A stretch of 9,808 nt of DNA, taken from NCBI GenBank assembly GCA_012271125.1, contig JAAXHB010000051.1, forward strand, positions 1 to 9,808, written 5' to 3'. Shown piece after piece: positions 1-6,874 of this stretch. Made by a program: the position numbers and the translations under genes. The notes beneath the pieces are model-generated. The model was given only the letters and a program-made list of their open reading frames with translations. It was not told where the DNA came from and did no database searches. Source of the stretch: Actinomycetota bacterium (GTDB taxonomy: Bacteria; Actinomycetota; Acidimicrobiia; Acidimicrobiales; Aldehydirespiratoraceae). Every line of letters begins with the position of its first letter. Position 1 is the first letter of the stretch.

Positions 1-2148
1 TTCTCGCAGCTCTTGGCGATTGTCAAGCGTCGCCTGCGGGTAGGCGTCAAGCACCGCTTGGATCGGGGCGCGGGCTGCTTCGGCGTCGGCGAAGTCGTCG
101 GAGACCACCACCGCGACGCCTTGGTGATAGACGGTGGTTTCGAGGTCTGGGTATGCCGAATGGTCAAGCACGAAATCGCTTGAAACGGAGTCTTCGTCTT
201 TGATGACGGCGACGGCTACTGACACGAGGTGCCCGTCGGGGAAGGCAATCTCAACAGTGTCTCCAAGTGACAGGCCTCGCTCTTCGGCGACTTCGCTGCT
301 CACAAGAGTTACTTGGTCGAAGTTGCTGGTCGGGATAGCACCGGCGGCGATGTCAAGGCGCACGACTTGTTCAAACTCGGCGAGGTCGACGGTGTCGACT
401 CCGGCGTCGAAAGGTTCAGCACCGTCTGCGGTCACACGTGCGGGGGTGTATGAAAAGCCGACGACTGCGCCTACGTTGGCGGCTTCAAGGTCAGCAACAA
501 CAGTAGGGGGTAGGCCGACAAAGTTGTCTTCGGTGATGAAGTAGTCGGCGGTGATCGTGTCTTCGAGCAGTTTGCCAAAGGAGATCTTGAGCGACTGTCC
601 GACGACGAACACCATTGCCATGTACGCTAGTCCAATTGTCAATGAGACTGCGGTGGCGGCGGTGCGGCGAGGGTTGCGGATCGCGTTTTGGCGGGCGAGA
701 CGCCCTGAGATGCGCATGAGGCGACTCACCGGCACGGCAAGCCATGACACGACCACTCGTGCGATGAGCGGTGACAGCACCGACACGGCGATAAACACAA
801 CCGCAGCACCGAAACCGAGCAGCGAAAGCTGAGCGGTGGCACTGTCGAAGCTGCCGAAAAGCCCTTGAGCTGTGAAAAACAAGCCAACGCCGGCGAGCAG
901 TCCGCCAAATAGTGGCCGAGTCCAGCGCCGGCCTCGAGCGCCTTCTGCCAAGTCGCCGAGCAGTCCTTCCACTGGCGTGACCCGTGAGGCTTTGATAGCG
1001 GGGATGCTTGCTGCGAGCACTGTGAAGACAACCCCGACCGCTAGCGCCCAGATGATTGTGCGTGGCTGCAGGGGCAGCGGGCCGTCGGGCAGGTTCGCTC
1101 CGAACACTCCGAACAGCTCTTTGATGCCGAGCGCTCCGAGCATGCCTAAGCCGAGTCCGACTGCTGAGGCGACTAGGCCGATGCCGACCGATTCGGCGAG
1201 TACCGAGCGGCGCACCTGTTTGGTGGTGGCACCGACGGCTCGCATGAGGGCGAATTCGCGCAGACGTTGTCCTAAAACGATGCTGAAGGTGTTGTAGATG
1301 ATGAACATGCTCACGAACAACACGATGAAGGCAAACACCAAAAGGATTGTCTGCAGCGGTCCGATGAAGGTTTCGAAGGCGTCGCTGAACTCCGAAGTAA
1401 GCACTTCGCCGGAGACGACTTCGTAGCCGTCGGGCAGCAGGGCTTGGATGCGTTGGCCGACCTGGGTGGCTTCGGCGCCGTCGGCGACGTCGATGCCGAT
1501 TTGTTGGAACTCGCCGGGGAATCCGAGCACTTCTTGGGCGGTGGGCGTGTCGAACAGGCTGAAGCGTGCACCGACAGCGGCGTTTTCGGGGAAGCCGAAC
1601 TGCATCGTGCCGGTGAGGATGAACTCGCGTGGGCCTGTTGGGGTGACAACCGAGTAGGTCTCGCCGAAGACGAAGTCGTATTCGGCGTAGGTGTCGACGT
1701 CTATGGCGAACTCGGAGATACCAACGGGGCGTTGTCCGTCGATGAGGTACCACTGGGAGAACTCTTCGTTGTCGGTCCAGTTGCCGCCGGCTAGAGGCGG
1801 GCCGGAGGTGCTTACCGTTGTGCCGCTGCCGTCTGTTGGGATGACGCCGTTGACGAACATGCCGCCTTCTGCGTAGGCAACGCCGTTAACTCCGGCGATT
1901 TCGTCGAGGAGGTGCTCAGGCACGGGTGCAGCGGTGGCGGTGGTGAGGTCGGCGAAGTCAAGTTCGCCTCGCACTGCCAAATCGACGGATTCGAAGATGT
2001 CCTCTGAGAGCTGGTTGAAGGTGGCTCGCAAAGAGTCGGCGACCACGAATGACGCCACCACGAAGGCGACGCCCATGACGACGGTGCCGGCGGTGAGTGC
2101 GAAGCGAATCTTGTGTGCTAGTAAGGATTTGAGCGCAAGACGCAGCAT
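1..2148 (-). CDS. FtsX/MacB-type ABC transporter permease (3' end beyond left edge)
   Basis: Read from ATG at 2148 down to base 1 this frame stays open for 716 codons. It begins MLRLALKSLLAHKIRFALTAG and continues past the edge. The layout is that of the large actinobacterial FtsX-like permeases: membrane segment about 15-37, a large extracytoplasmic domain about 40-262, membrane segments about 264-288, 320-343, 366-384, 413-432, 443-463 and 498-518, then a second extracytoplasmic domain from about 520. The hallmark loops are visible: QRLREFALMRAVGAT at 294-308 and ARQNAIRNPRRTAATA at 485-500. The family is usually about 850 residues, so roughly 130 residues with the last membrane helices should lie outside the window. 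AGGA at 2160-2157, 8 bases before the ATG, supports the start. It sits 46 bases after its ATPase gene and should form the membrane part of the same complex. Such systems move lipids, peptides or lipoproteins or transmit mechanical signals; the substrate here is unknown. Confidence 0.93.
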   Translation of the reverse strand, partial: MLRLALKSLLAHKIRFALTAGTVVMGVAFVVASFVVADSLRATFNQLSEDIFESVDLAVRGELDFADLTTATAAPVPEHLLDEIAGVNGVAYAEGGMFVNGVIPTDGSGTTVSTSGPPLAGGNWTDNEEFSQWYLIDGQRPVGISEFAIDVDTYAEYDFVFGETYSVVTPTGPREFILTGTMQFGFPENAAVGARFSLFDTPTAQEVLGFPGEFQQIGIDVADGAEATQVGQRIQALLPDGYEVVSGEVLTSEFSDAFETFIGPLQTILLVFAFIVLFVSMFIIYNTFSIVLGQRLREFALMRAVGATTKQVRRSVLAESVGIGLVASAVGLGLGMLGALGIKELFGVFGANLPDGPLPLQPRTIIWALAVGVVFTVLAASIPAIKASRVTPVEGLLGDLAEGARGRRWTRPLFGGLLAGVGLFFTAQGLFGSFDSATAQLSLLGFGAAVVFIAVSVLSPLIARVVVSWLAVPVSRLMRISGRLARQNAIRNPRRTAATAVSLTIGLAYMAMVFVVGQSLKISFGKLLEDTITADYFITEDNFVGLPPTVVADLEAANVGAVVGFSYTPARVTADGAEPFDAGVDTVDLAEFEQVVRLDIAAGAIPTSNFDQVTLVSSEVAEERGLSLGDTVEIAFPDGHLVSVAVAVIKDEDSVSSDFVLDHSAYPDLETTVYHQGVAVVVSDDFADAEAARAPIQAVLDAYPQATLDNRQELRE

Positions 2149-2194
2149 TAGTTAGTTCCTATTTGATAACGACGACTTTGATAAGGGCGACGGT

Positions 2195-2971
2195 CTAGGT
2201 GTCGGATTGCGACGACATCTTGGAATAGATCGCATCAAATGTCGGCTCGAACACTTCGTCAGTGACCTGCCCGTCGGTCAAAATCACGACTCGATGCGCA
2301 TAACACGCAGATGTCGGGTCGTGGGTGACCATAACGATGGTGACACCAAGATCGTTGACGGCATATTTCATAAAGTCAAGAACCTCGCCGCCGGTCTGGG
2401 AGTCAAGGTTGCCAGTGGGTTCATCGGCGAAGATGATGTCGGGCTTGCTTGCCAAGGCTCGTGCCACGGCGACTCGTTGTTGTTGCCCGCCGGAAAGCTC
2501 AGCTGGACGATGCTTAACTCGATCACCGAGGCCGGTGATGGTGATGATCTCATCAATCCAGGCGCGGTCGCCCTTTGCACCGGCGAGATCGAGCGGCAAG
2601 GTGATGTTCTCAAGCGCAGTAAGCGTCGGAATGAGGTTGTAAGCCTGAAATACGAAGCCGACATGGTTGCGCCGGGTCAGGGTCAGCTCACGTTCACTGA
2701 GACCGGTCAGGTTGGTGTCACCGATATAGACACTGCCTTCGGTGAGGCTGTCAAGGCCTGCCATGCAGTGCATCAGCGTCGACTTTCCCGAACCGGACGG
2801 GCCCATGATGGCAGTGAACTTGCCTTTTTCAAATGCGACATTTACTCCGTCTAGGGCTCGCACTTCGGTGTCGCCTGAGCCGTAAATCTTTGTGGCGGAC
2901 ACGGCACATGCTGCCGAGTCGGGATGCGGCGACAGGTTCTGGGTCATGGGGACTGTTTCAACTGCGGTCAT
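2195..2971 (-). CDS. ABC transporter ATP-binding protein, MacB/LolD family
   Basis: This 258-residue nucleotide-binding subunit energises the FtsX-type permease encoded just downstream. All ATPase motifs are intact: Walker A GPSGSGKST at 57-65, Q-loop glutamine 109 in FVFQAYNLIPTLTALEN, signature LSGGQQQR at 159-166, Walker B DIIFADEP at 178-185 followed by TGNLD, and the switch histidine 217 in VTHD. FQAYNLIP and the DEPTGNLDSQTG stretch are characteristic of the LolD/MacB/FtsE branch. The ATG at 2971 is preceded by AAGGAG with a 4-base spacer (2981-2976), which favours it over the internal ATG at codon 9. The first 20 or so residues are an extra tail before the ABC fold and the last 20 are acidic and polar. 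It is the promoter-proximal gene of the minus-strand operon and faces the repeat-rich divergent region. The substrate cannot be deduced. Confidence 0.95.
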   Translation of the reverse strand: MTAVETVPMTQNLSPHPDSAACAVSATKIYGSGDTEVRALDGVNVAFEKGKFTAIMGPSGSGKSTLMHCMAGLDSLTEGSVYIGDTNLTGLSERELTLTRRNHVGFVFQAYNLIPTLTALENITLPLDLAGAKGDRAWIDEIITITGLGDRVKHRPAELSGGQQQRVAVARALASKPDIIFADEPTGNLDSQTGGEVLDFMKYAVNDLGVTIVMVTHDPTSACYAHRVVILTDGQVTDEVFEPTFDAIYSKMSSQSDT

Positions 2972-3029
2972 TGCGCTCCTTGAGTTCTGCTACTTGTGGC
3001 TTAAGACCGCTTGAGCCTAACTATGGCAA

Positions 3030-3096
3030 TGACGCCAAAGGTACGAGACGCTTTATATAAGAGGCGTTATAAATGTGACGCCATAAATGTGACGCC
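3030..3096. promoter_or_regulatory. Operator-like cluster of TGACGCC half-sites with a 20-bp dyad
   Basis: TGACGCC occurs three times on the plus strand (3030-3036, 3076-3082, 3090-3096). A near-copy lies in reverse orientation, GGCGTTA at 3063-3069. The reverse copy and the middle copy form a 20-bp dyad at 3063-3082 with pattern GGCGTnAnAnnTnTnACGCC, symmetric at 14 of 20 positions. This size and shape is common for dimeric helix-turn-helix repressors. The dyad overlaps the proposed -35 box and spacer of the minus-strand promoter, so bound protein could block that promoter and possibly affect the plus-strand operon. No regulator gene is present in the window. The repeat structure is seen directly; the operator role is inference. 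Confidence 0.5.
3069..3096 (+). repeat. Exact 14-bp tandem direct repeat (2 copies)
   Basis: ATAAATGTGACGCC occupies 3069-3082 and is repeated without gap or mismatch at 3083-3096. The second copy adds another half-site 14 bp beyond the dyad, so either two protein dimers bind side by side or the site has grown by slippage. Confidence 0.85.
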
Positions 3097-3163
3097 TGCC
3101 AAAGCCGTCGCTTCGCTGATGCTCGCAGCACTTGGGTCAGCGCAGCCGCTTTAGCCTGAGAGC

Positions 3164-4774
3164 ATGCAGCCGCATCCGGTAGCCACCTGGAGCGAGCTGC
3201 CGGATCGCAAGCCTGTCGGAGCGGTGGTGAGCAACGTCGACTTAGTCATCGTACGTTTCGACGACAACCACTCCGTGCTTTATGGACGTTGCCTGCATCG
3301 TGGCGCCTTGATGTGCGACGGCCATATCGCCGGCAACAACTTGATCTGCAGCCTCCACGGTTGGGATTACGTATTCCAGACAGGCGTGTCGAGTTACAAC
3401 AACGCTGAACGGCTAGCGAAGTTCTCCTCTTGGGTGGAGGGAGATGAGTTGCTGGTCGACTTGGATGAGATTTTGGAATGGGAGAAGTCAAACCCGCAGT
3501 CGTATAACCGTGCCAGCTATCAGGGTGCCTACGCCGACCCGCATGGCGACCCAGCCGAGCCTCATGTAGGGCTGATTCAAAAGCTCGCCGCTGAGGGTCT
3601 TGAGTGTTTAGGTCATCACGGGCCGGTGACCTCTATGGGTGTGTCACATGAGGAGCTGCCCAGCTGGGACGACATTCAGTTCGTCACCGCTCAGCTAGCA
3701 ACTCGTCCGCAGCTTGATGACGTTGCCGTTGCCACCGACGTTGTCATCGGTCCTGCCGCGAAACGTCCGTTGCGTCTCGAGATTCCTTTGTTTGTTAGCG
3801 ACATGAGTTTCGGGGCCTTGTCAGAGGAAGCCAAGGTTGCGTTGGCTCGTGGAGCGGAGCTTGCCGGCACGGGCATTTGCTCAGGTGAGGGAGGCATGCT
3901 CGCCGAGGAGCGTGCCGAGTCCAGCCGCTATTTCTATGAGCTAGCAAGTGGGCGCTTTGGCTGGTCGCTGGACAAGGCAGCCAGCGCTCAGGCGTTTCAT
4001 TTCAAGTTCGGTCAAGGTGCCAAAACCGGCACCGGTGGACACCTCCCCGGGGTCAAAGTGCAAGCCAAGATTGCTGAGGTGCGTGGCCTGGAACCGGGCA
4101 CGCCGGCGATTTCGCCGTCGACGTTTACCGATATGGACTCGCTCGATGATTTCCGCGCCCAGGCCGCCGAAGTGCGTGCGGCATCGGGCGGTATTCCCGT
4201 CGGGGCAAAGTTGTCGGCGCAACACATCGAGGCTGATATAGACGCTGCTTTGGAAATCGGCGTGGACTACATCATCTTGGACGGTCGCGGTGGTGGAACC
4301 GGTGCGGCGCCGGTGATTTTCCGAGACAACATTTCCGTGCCGACCATTCCGGCGTTGGCACGAGCTCGTCGTCACCTGGATTCGCTGGGTTGCACCGATG
4401 TGACGCTGGTAATCACAGGCGGACTGCGCACTCCAGCGGATTTTGCCAAGGCGCTGGCTCTGGGTGCTGATGCCATTGCGGTTTCCAACGCAGCCATGCA
4501 GGCCATCGGCTGTTTGGGAATGCGAGCCTGTTCAACCAACAACTGCCCGGTGGGGATTGCTACGCAACGACCGGAGCTGCGAGCGCGCCTGCCTGTGGAT
4601 GAGGCAGCCCAGCGGCTACGAAACTTTTTCTGCGCATCGGTAGAACTGATGGGTGTGCTGGCTCGAGCTTGCGGGCACACGTCGTTGAGTGATTTCTGTG
4701 TGGAGGACTTGACAACCTTTGATCGTGACATGGCGCATCTGACCGGCATCGCCTACGGCGGAGTGAATCCGTGA
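3164..4774 (+). CDS. Rieske [2Fe-2S] - glutamate synthase-like FMN/[3Fe-4S] fusion oxidoreductase
   Basis: A 536-residue two-domain redox protein with no signal peptide or membrane helix, so probably cytoplasmic. Residues about 8-105 form a Rieske domain with cluster ligands C43/H45 and C62/H65, sixteen residues apart. Residues about 165-525 resemble the FMN barrel of glutamate synthase large subunit: DMSFGALS (213-220), GEGGM (241-245), FGQGAKTGTGGHLPG (282-296), DGRGGGTGAAP (373-383), GGLRT (419-423) and the [3Fe-4S] cysteines C450, C456 and C461 in C-x5-C-x4-C spacing. The N-terminal glutaminase domain of true GltB is absent and the protein is about a third of GltB length. Related stand-alone FMN domains include the third subunit of N-methylglutamate synthase, so an amino-acid or imine redox reaction is possible, but the substrate is unknown. 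The ATG has only GAGAG one base upstream, while an in-frame TAG at 3152 rules out a longer start. It heads the operon and its stop overlaps the GTG of the relay before the next Rieske gene. Confidence 0.9.
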   Translation: MQPHPVATWSELPDRKPVGAVVSNVDLVIVRFDDNHSVLYGRCLHRGALMCDGHIAGNNLICSLHGWDYVFQTGVSSYNNAERLAKFSSWVEGDELLVDLDEILEWEKSNPQSYNRASYQGAYADPHGDPAEPHVGLIQKLAAEGLECLGHHGPVTSMGVSHEELPSWDDIQFVTAQLATRPQLDDVAVATDVVIGPAAKRPLRLEIPLFVSDMSFGALSEEAKVALARGAELAGTGICSGEGGMLAEERAESSRYFYELASGRFGWSLDKAASAQAFHFKFGQGAKTGTGGHLPGVKVQAKIAEVRGLEPGTPAISPSTFTDMDSLDDFRAQAAEVRAASGGIPVGAKLSAQHIEADIDAALEIGVDYIILDGRGGGTGAAPVIFRDNISVPTIPALARARRHLDSLGCTDVTLVITGGLRTPADFAKALALGADAIAVSNAAMQAIGCLGMRACSTNNCPVGIATQRPELRARLPVDEAAQRLRNFFCASVELMGVLARACGHTSLSDFCVEDLTTFDRDMAHLTGIAYGGVNP

Positions 4775-4843
4775 GCACTGCAACAAGCACAGTAATAAGC
4801 ACAGTGACGATATGAGCCCTGGAATATGAGCCCTGAAATATGA
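4771..4843 (+). other. Chain of three overlapping minicistrons (possible translational relay)
   Basis: Four stop/start overlaps follow one another. GTGA at 4771-4774 joins the end of the Rieske-FMN gene to a 14-codon frame encoding MSTATSTVISTVTI, stop 4813-4815. ATGA at 4812-4815 starts a 5-codon frame, MSPGI, stop 4827-4829. ATGA at 4826-4829 starts another, MSPEI, stop 4841-4843. ATGA at 4840-4843 starts the Rieske-ThDP enzyme. A good ribosome site, GGAG at 4760-4763 with a 7-base spacer, serves the GTG, whereas no clear site precedes the ATG at 4840. The reading is that ribosomes load at the GTG or arrive from upstream and restart three times. The peptides are probably not functional in themselves. 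The frames are seen directly; translation is inferred. Confidence 0.55.
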
Positions 4844-4851
4844 GCACCGAC
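4785..4851 (+). repeat. Tandem repeats forming the junction: 2 x 12 bp then 3 x 14 bp
   Basis: AAGCACAGTAAT (4785-4796) is followed by AAGCACAGTGAC (4797-4808), alike at 9 of 12 positions. Then come ATATGAGCCCTGGA (4810-4823), ATATGAGCCCTGAA (4824-4837, one mismatch) and a more diverged third copy, ATATGAGCACCGAC (4838-4851), which contains the start codon of the Rieske-ThDP gene. Such arrays are typical products of replication slippage. Because each 14-bp unit carries its own ATG and ends in TGA overlapping the next ATG, gaining or losing a unit keeps the stop/restart chain intact. Confidence 0.85.
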
Positions 4852-6864
4852 GCAACTCCGTCCAGAACCGAGCCAGACCTACCCGAAGGCGACTACAGCT
4901 GGCATCGCCTAATCGGGGTTGACGACCTCGGCGACAATAGAGCCATGAGCGTCACTGTCGGACACGAAACCTTGTGCGTAACACGCTGCGCAGGTGCTGA
5001 CGGCACTCCCGATTTCGGTGCTATGGATAACGCCTGCCCGCATCAAGGCGGCCCGCTTGGTGAAGGCTCTATCGAAAGCGGATGGCTGCGTTGCCCTTGG
5101 CATGGCTATGACTTCTCACCCAAAAACGGCCAGCCTCCGCCGCCGTTCAACGACGGCCCGCAGGCATATCGCACAGAAGTACGCGATGACGGCATCTATG
5201 TAGCCCTGCCCACCGAGATGACCCGCCCGCGCACCGTGTCAGATCTGATGGTCGAAACGATGATCAACTGGGGCGTGACCCATGTGTTTGGCATGGTCGG
5301 ACACTCAAACCTCGGTTTTGCTGACGCCATACGAGCCGCCACCGAGCGAGGTGAGCTCACCTACATAGGCATCCGCCACGAAGGTGCCGCCGCTTTTGCA
5401 GCCTCCGCTTACGGCAAACTCACCGGCAACCTTGCCGCCTGTTTCGCCATTGCCGGCCCAGGTTCGACCAACCTCTTAACCGGTCTTTATGACGCTCAGG
5501 TAGACCGAGCGCCTGTGTTAGCGCTGTCCGGGCAAGTGCCATCCAAAGTGCGTGGCCGCGGCGCATTCCAAGACGTCGACCTCTCCGCAGGTTTCGCAGC
5601 TGTGGCTCGATATTCGGCAATAGTTCAAGCCGGCTCAGATCATGCTGAGCTGATGAACCTTGCCTGCAAAACCGCTTTGGTGGAACGAGACGTCGCCCAT
5701 CTTGTTTTGCCCGACGACGTGCAAACGCTGCCTGCAACAGACTCCGTTGTCGCAGGCGGCCCGACCGGACGGGTCGGCTCTAGAGCTGTTGAGCCCGACC
5801 CAGCAGTGTTGTCAAAAGCTGTTGACATTTTGGGCAACGCCGAACGACCGTTGATCGTTGTCGGTCACGGTGCCCGAGACGGCATTGACGACGTAATCGC
5901 CTTTGCCGAATCAATTGACGCTCCTGTGGCGACGACTTTCAAAGCCAAAGGCATGATCAGCGACACCCACCTGCTGGCTTGTGGCGTGCTGGGACGCTCA
6001 GGAACACCTATCGCGAGCTGGTTCATGAACGAATCAGACCTAATCGTCGCCTTTGGGGTGTCGTTTTCGAATCACACCGGCATCTCCGACTACAAACCAA
6101 TCTTGCAGGTGGACTTCGACCCGATGTCGCTGGGGCGGTTTCATCCGGTGACCGTGCCGATGCTCGCTGATGTCGGCGCAGCCGCTCGTGCACTAACCGG
6201 CGGCTGCTCGACCGCAAGACACTCGCCCCGCCCGCAGCTACAACAAGACGTTGCGCAGCGGTGGCGAATCTGGCGTGAAGAAAAAGCCAGCCGTCGAAGC
6301 GATGACCGCGGCGAAGGTCTCAACGCAGCCACGGTGTTCGACGCTCTCAGCCAGCTAGTGCCTGCTGATGCCTTGATGCCTGTAGATGTCGGCAACCATG
6401 CCTATTCATTTGGCAGGTATTTCGAAGCAACAGGTCAGCGGGTGCTCATGTCGGGCTATTTGGGCTCAATTGGATTCGCCTTGCCAGCGGCGATGGGTTG
6501 CTGGGCAGCGTCACGCAACAGCGGCGAGTTAGAAGGGCGTCCGGTTGTATCGGTTTCGGGTGATGGCGGCTTCGGGCAGTACGCAATGGAGCTCACCACC
6601 CTTGCCAAATACAATATGAACATCACGCATGTCTTGTTGAACAACTTTGAGTTAGGCAAGATTTCCAAAGAGCAGCGAGCCGCCGAGTTTGATGTCTGGC
6701 AAACCTCGCTTCATAATCCGAACTTCGCAGAGTTCGCGAACCTATGCGGGGTTCACGGGATTCGAGTCAGCGAGCCATCGGAACTAAGCGACGCAGTGTC
6801 GGAGGCGTTGTCACATGACGGCCCGGCGCTCGTTGAAATCATCAGCGATCCTTTGCTTGTTTGA
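4840..6864 (+). CDS. Rieske [2Fe-2S] - thiamine-diphosphate enzyme fusion (pyruvate oxidase/acetolactate synthase-like)
   Basis: A 674-residue fusion. Residues about 18-124 are a Rieske domain with ligands C66/H68 (CPHQGGPLGEG) and C85/H88 (CPWHGYDF), followed by a proline-rich stretch. Residues about 130-300 are the ThDP pyrimidine-binding domain with the activating glutamate E181 (RHEGAAAFAASAYGKLTG) and GPGSTNLLTGLYDA. About 318-455 is the central domain, with KAKGMISD and LGRSGT as in FAD-containing pyruvate oxidases. About 490-670 is the pyrophosphate domain with GDG at 574-576 and NN at 601-602, 24 residues apart. NNFELGKISKEQ looks most like pyruvate oxidase/pyruvate:quinone oxidoreductase. 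The chain stops right after the fold, with no extra tail like the membrane-binding peptide of PoxB. It probably decarboxylates a 2-oxo acid and may pass electrons to its Rieske cluster; substrate and acceptor are inferred. The start at 4840 keeps the whole Rieske domain; the next ATG (codon 36) would cut it. Confidence 0.9.
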   Translation: MSTDATPSRTEPDLPEGDYSWHRLIGVDDLGDNRAMSVTVGHETLCVTRCAGADGTPDFGAMDNACPHQGGPLGEGSIESGWLRCPWHGYDFSPKNGQPPPPFNDGPQAYRTEVRDDGIYVALPTEMTRPRTVSDLMVETMINWGVTHVFGMVGHSNLGFADAIRAATERGELTYIGIRHEGAAAFAASAYGKLTGNLAACFAIAGPGSTNLLTGLYDAQVDRAPVLALSGQVPSKVRGRGAFQDVDLSAGFAAVARYSAIVQAGSDHAELMNLACKTALVERDVAHLVLPDDVQTLPATDSVVAGGPTGRVGSRAVEPDPAVLSKAVDILGNAERPLIVVGHGARDGIDDVIAFAESIDAPVATTFKAKGMISDTHLLACGVLGRSGTPIASWFMNESDLIVAFGVSFSNHTGISDYKPILQVDFDPMSLGRFHPVTVPMLADVGAAARALTGGCSTARHSPRPQLQQDVAQRWRIWREEKASRRSDDRGEGLNAATVFDALSQLVPADALMPVDVGNHAYSFGRYFEATGQRVLMSGYLGSIGFALPAAMGCWAASRNSGELEGRPVVSVSGDGGFGQYAMELTTLAKYNMNITHVLLNNFELGKISKEQRAAEFDVWQTSLHNPNFAEFANLCGVHGIRVSEPSELSDAVSEALSHDGPALVEIISDPLLV

Positions 6865-6874
6865 GTCGTCGCTG

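Larger units (their letters stand above)
2972..3163. promoter_or_regulatory. Divergent intergenic region with promoters for both operons
   Basis: This 192-base stretch lies between the start codons of two head-to-head operons and must hold the promoter of at least the minus-strand ABC genes and probably of the plus-strand Rieske operon. I see no credible gene in it. The centre (about 3050-3090) is clearly AT-rich against its surroundings. For the minus strand a possible -10 TATAAA (3057-3052) lies 16 bases after a weak -35 GTCACA (3079-3074). For the plus strand TAGCCT at 3152-3157, of the TANNNT type, ends 6 bases before the ATG at 3164, consistent with a leaderless start, but no good -35 box is evident. 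Promoter boxes are inferred by eye. Confidence 0.5.

Noticed and set aside
491..1753. Open 420-codon minus-strand frame, very rich in arginine and histidine
   Set aside because: It lies inside the FtsX-type permease gene on the same strand in another frame. The permease frame shows membrane segments and conserved FtsX motifs, while this one has no domain and a composition typical of shadow frames in GC-rich DNA.
2162..2184. Direct repeat TTTGATAA (2162-2169 and 2177-2184) between the ATPase and the FtsX-type permease
   Set aside because: Eight bases repeated 15 apart in a 46-base spacer, without dyad symmetry or a run of T. It is too weak to call an operator or terminator.
2207..2854. 215-codon plus-strand frame opposite the MacB-type ATPase
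   Set aside because: It is antisense to a gene with complete ATPase motifs and has no recognisable motif or ribosome site.
3115..3141. Inverted GCTGA/TCAGC pair upstream of the Rieske-FMN gene
   Set aside because: A five-base stem with a 17-base loop and no T tract is expected by chance in this sequence.
3941..4375. 144-codon minus-strand frame within the Rieske-FMN gene
   Set aside because: It is antisense to well-conserved FMN-domain motifs and is explained by low stop density on the opposite strand.
4771..4815. GTG at 4771 as the true start of the Rieske-ThDP gene
   Set aside because: It is in the same frame as 4840 and has a good ribosome site, but in-frame TGA codons at 4813 and 4834 intervene, so a continuous protein would need readthrough or sequence errors. 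It is kept instead as the first relay minicistron.
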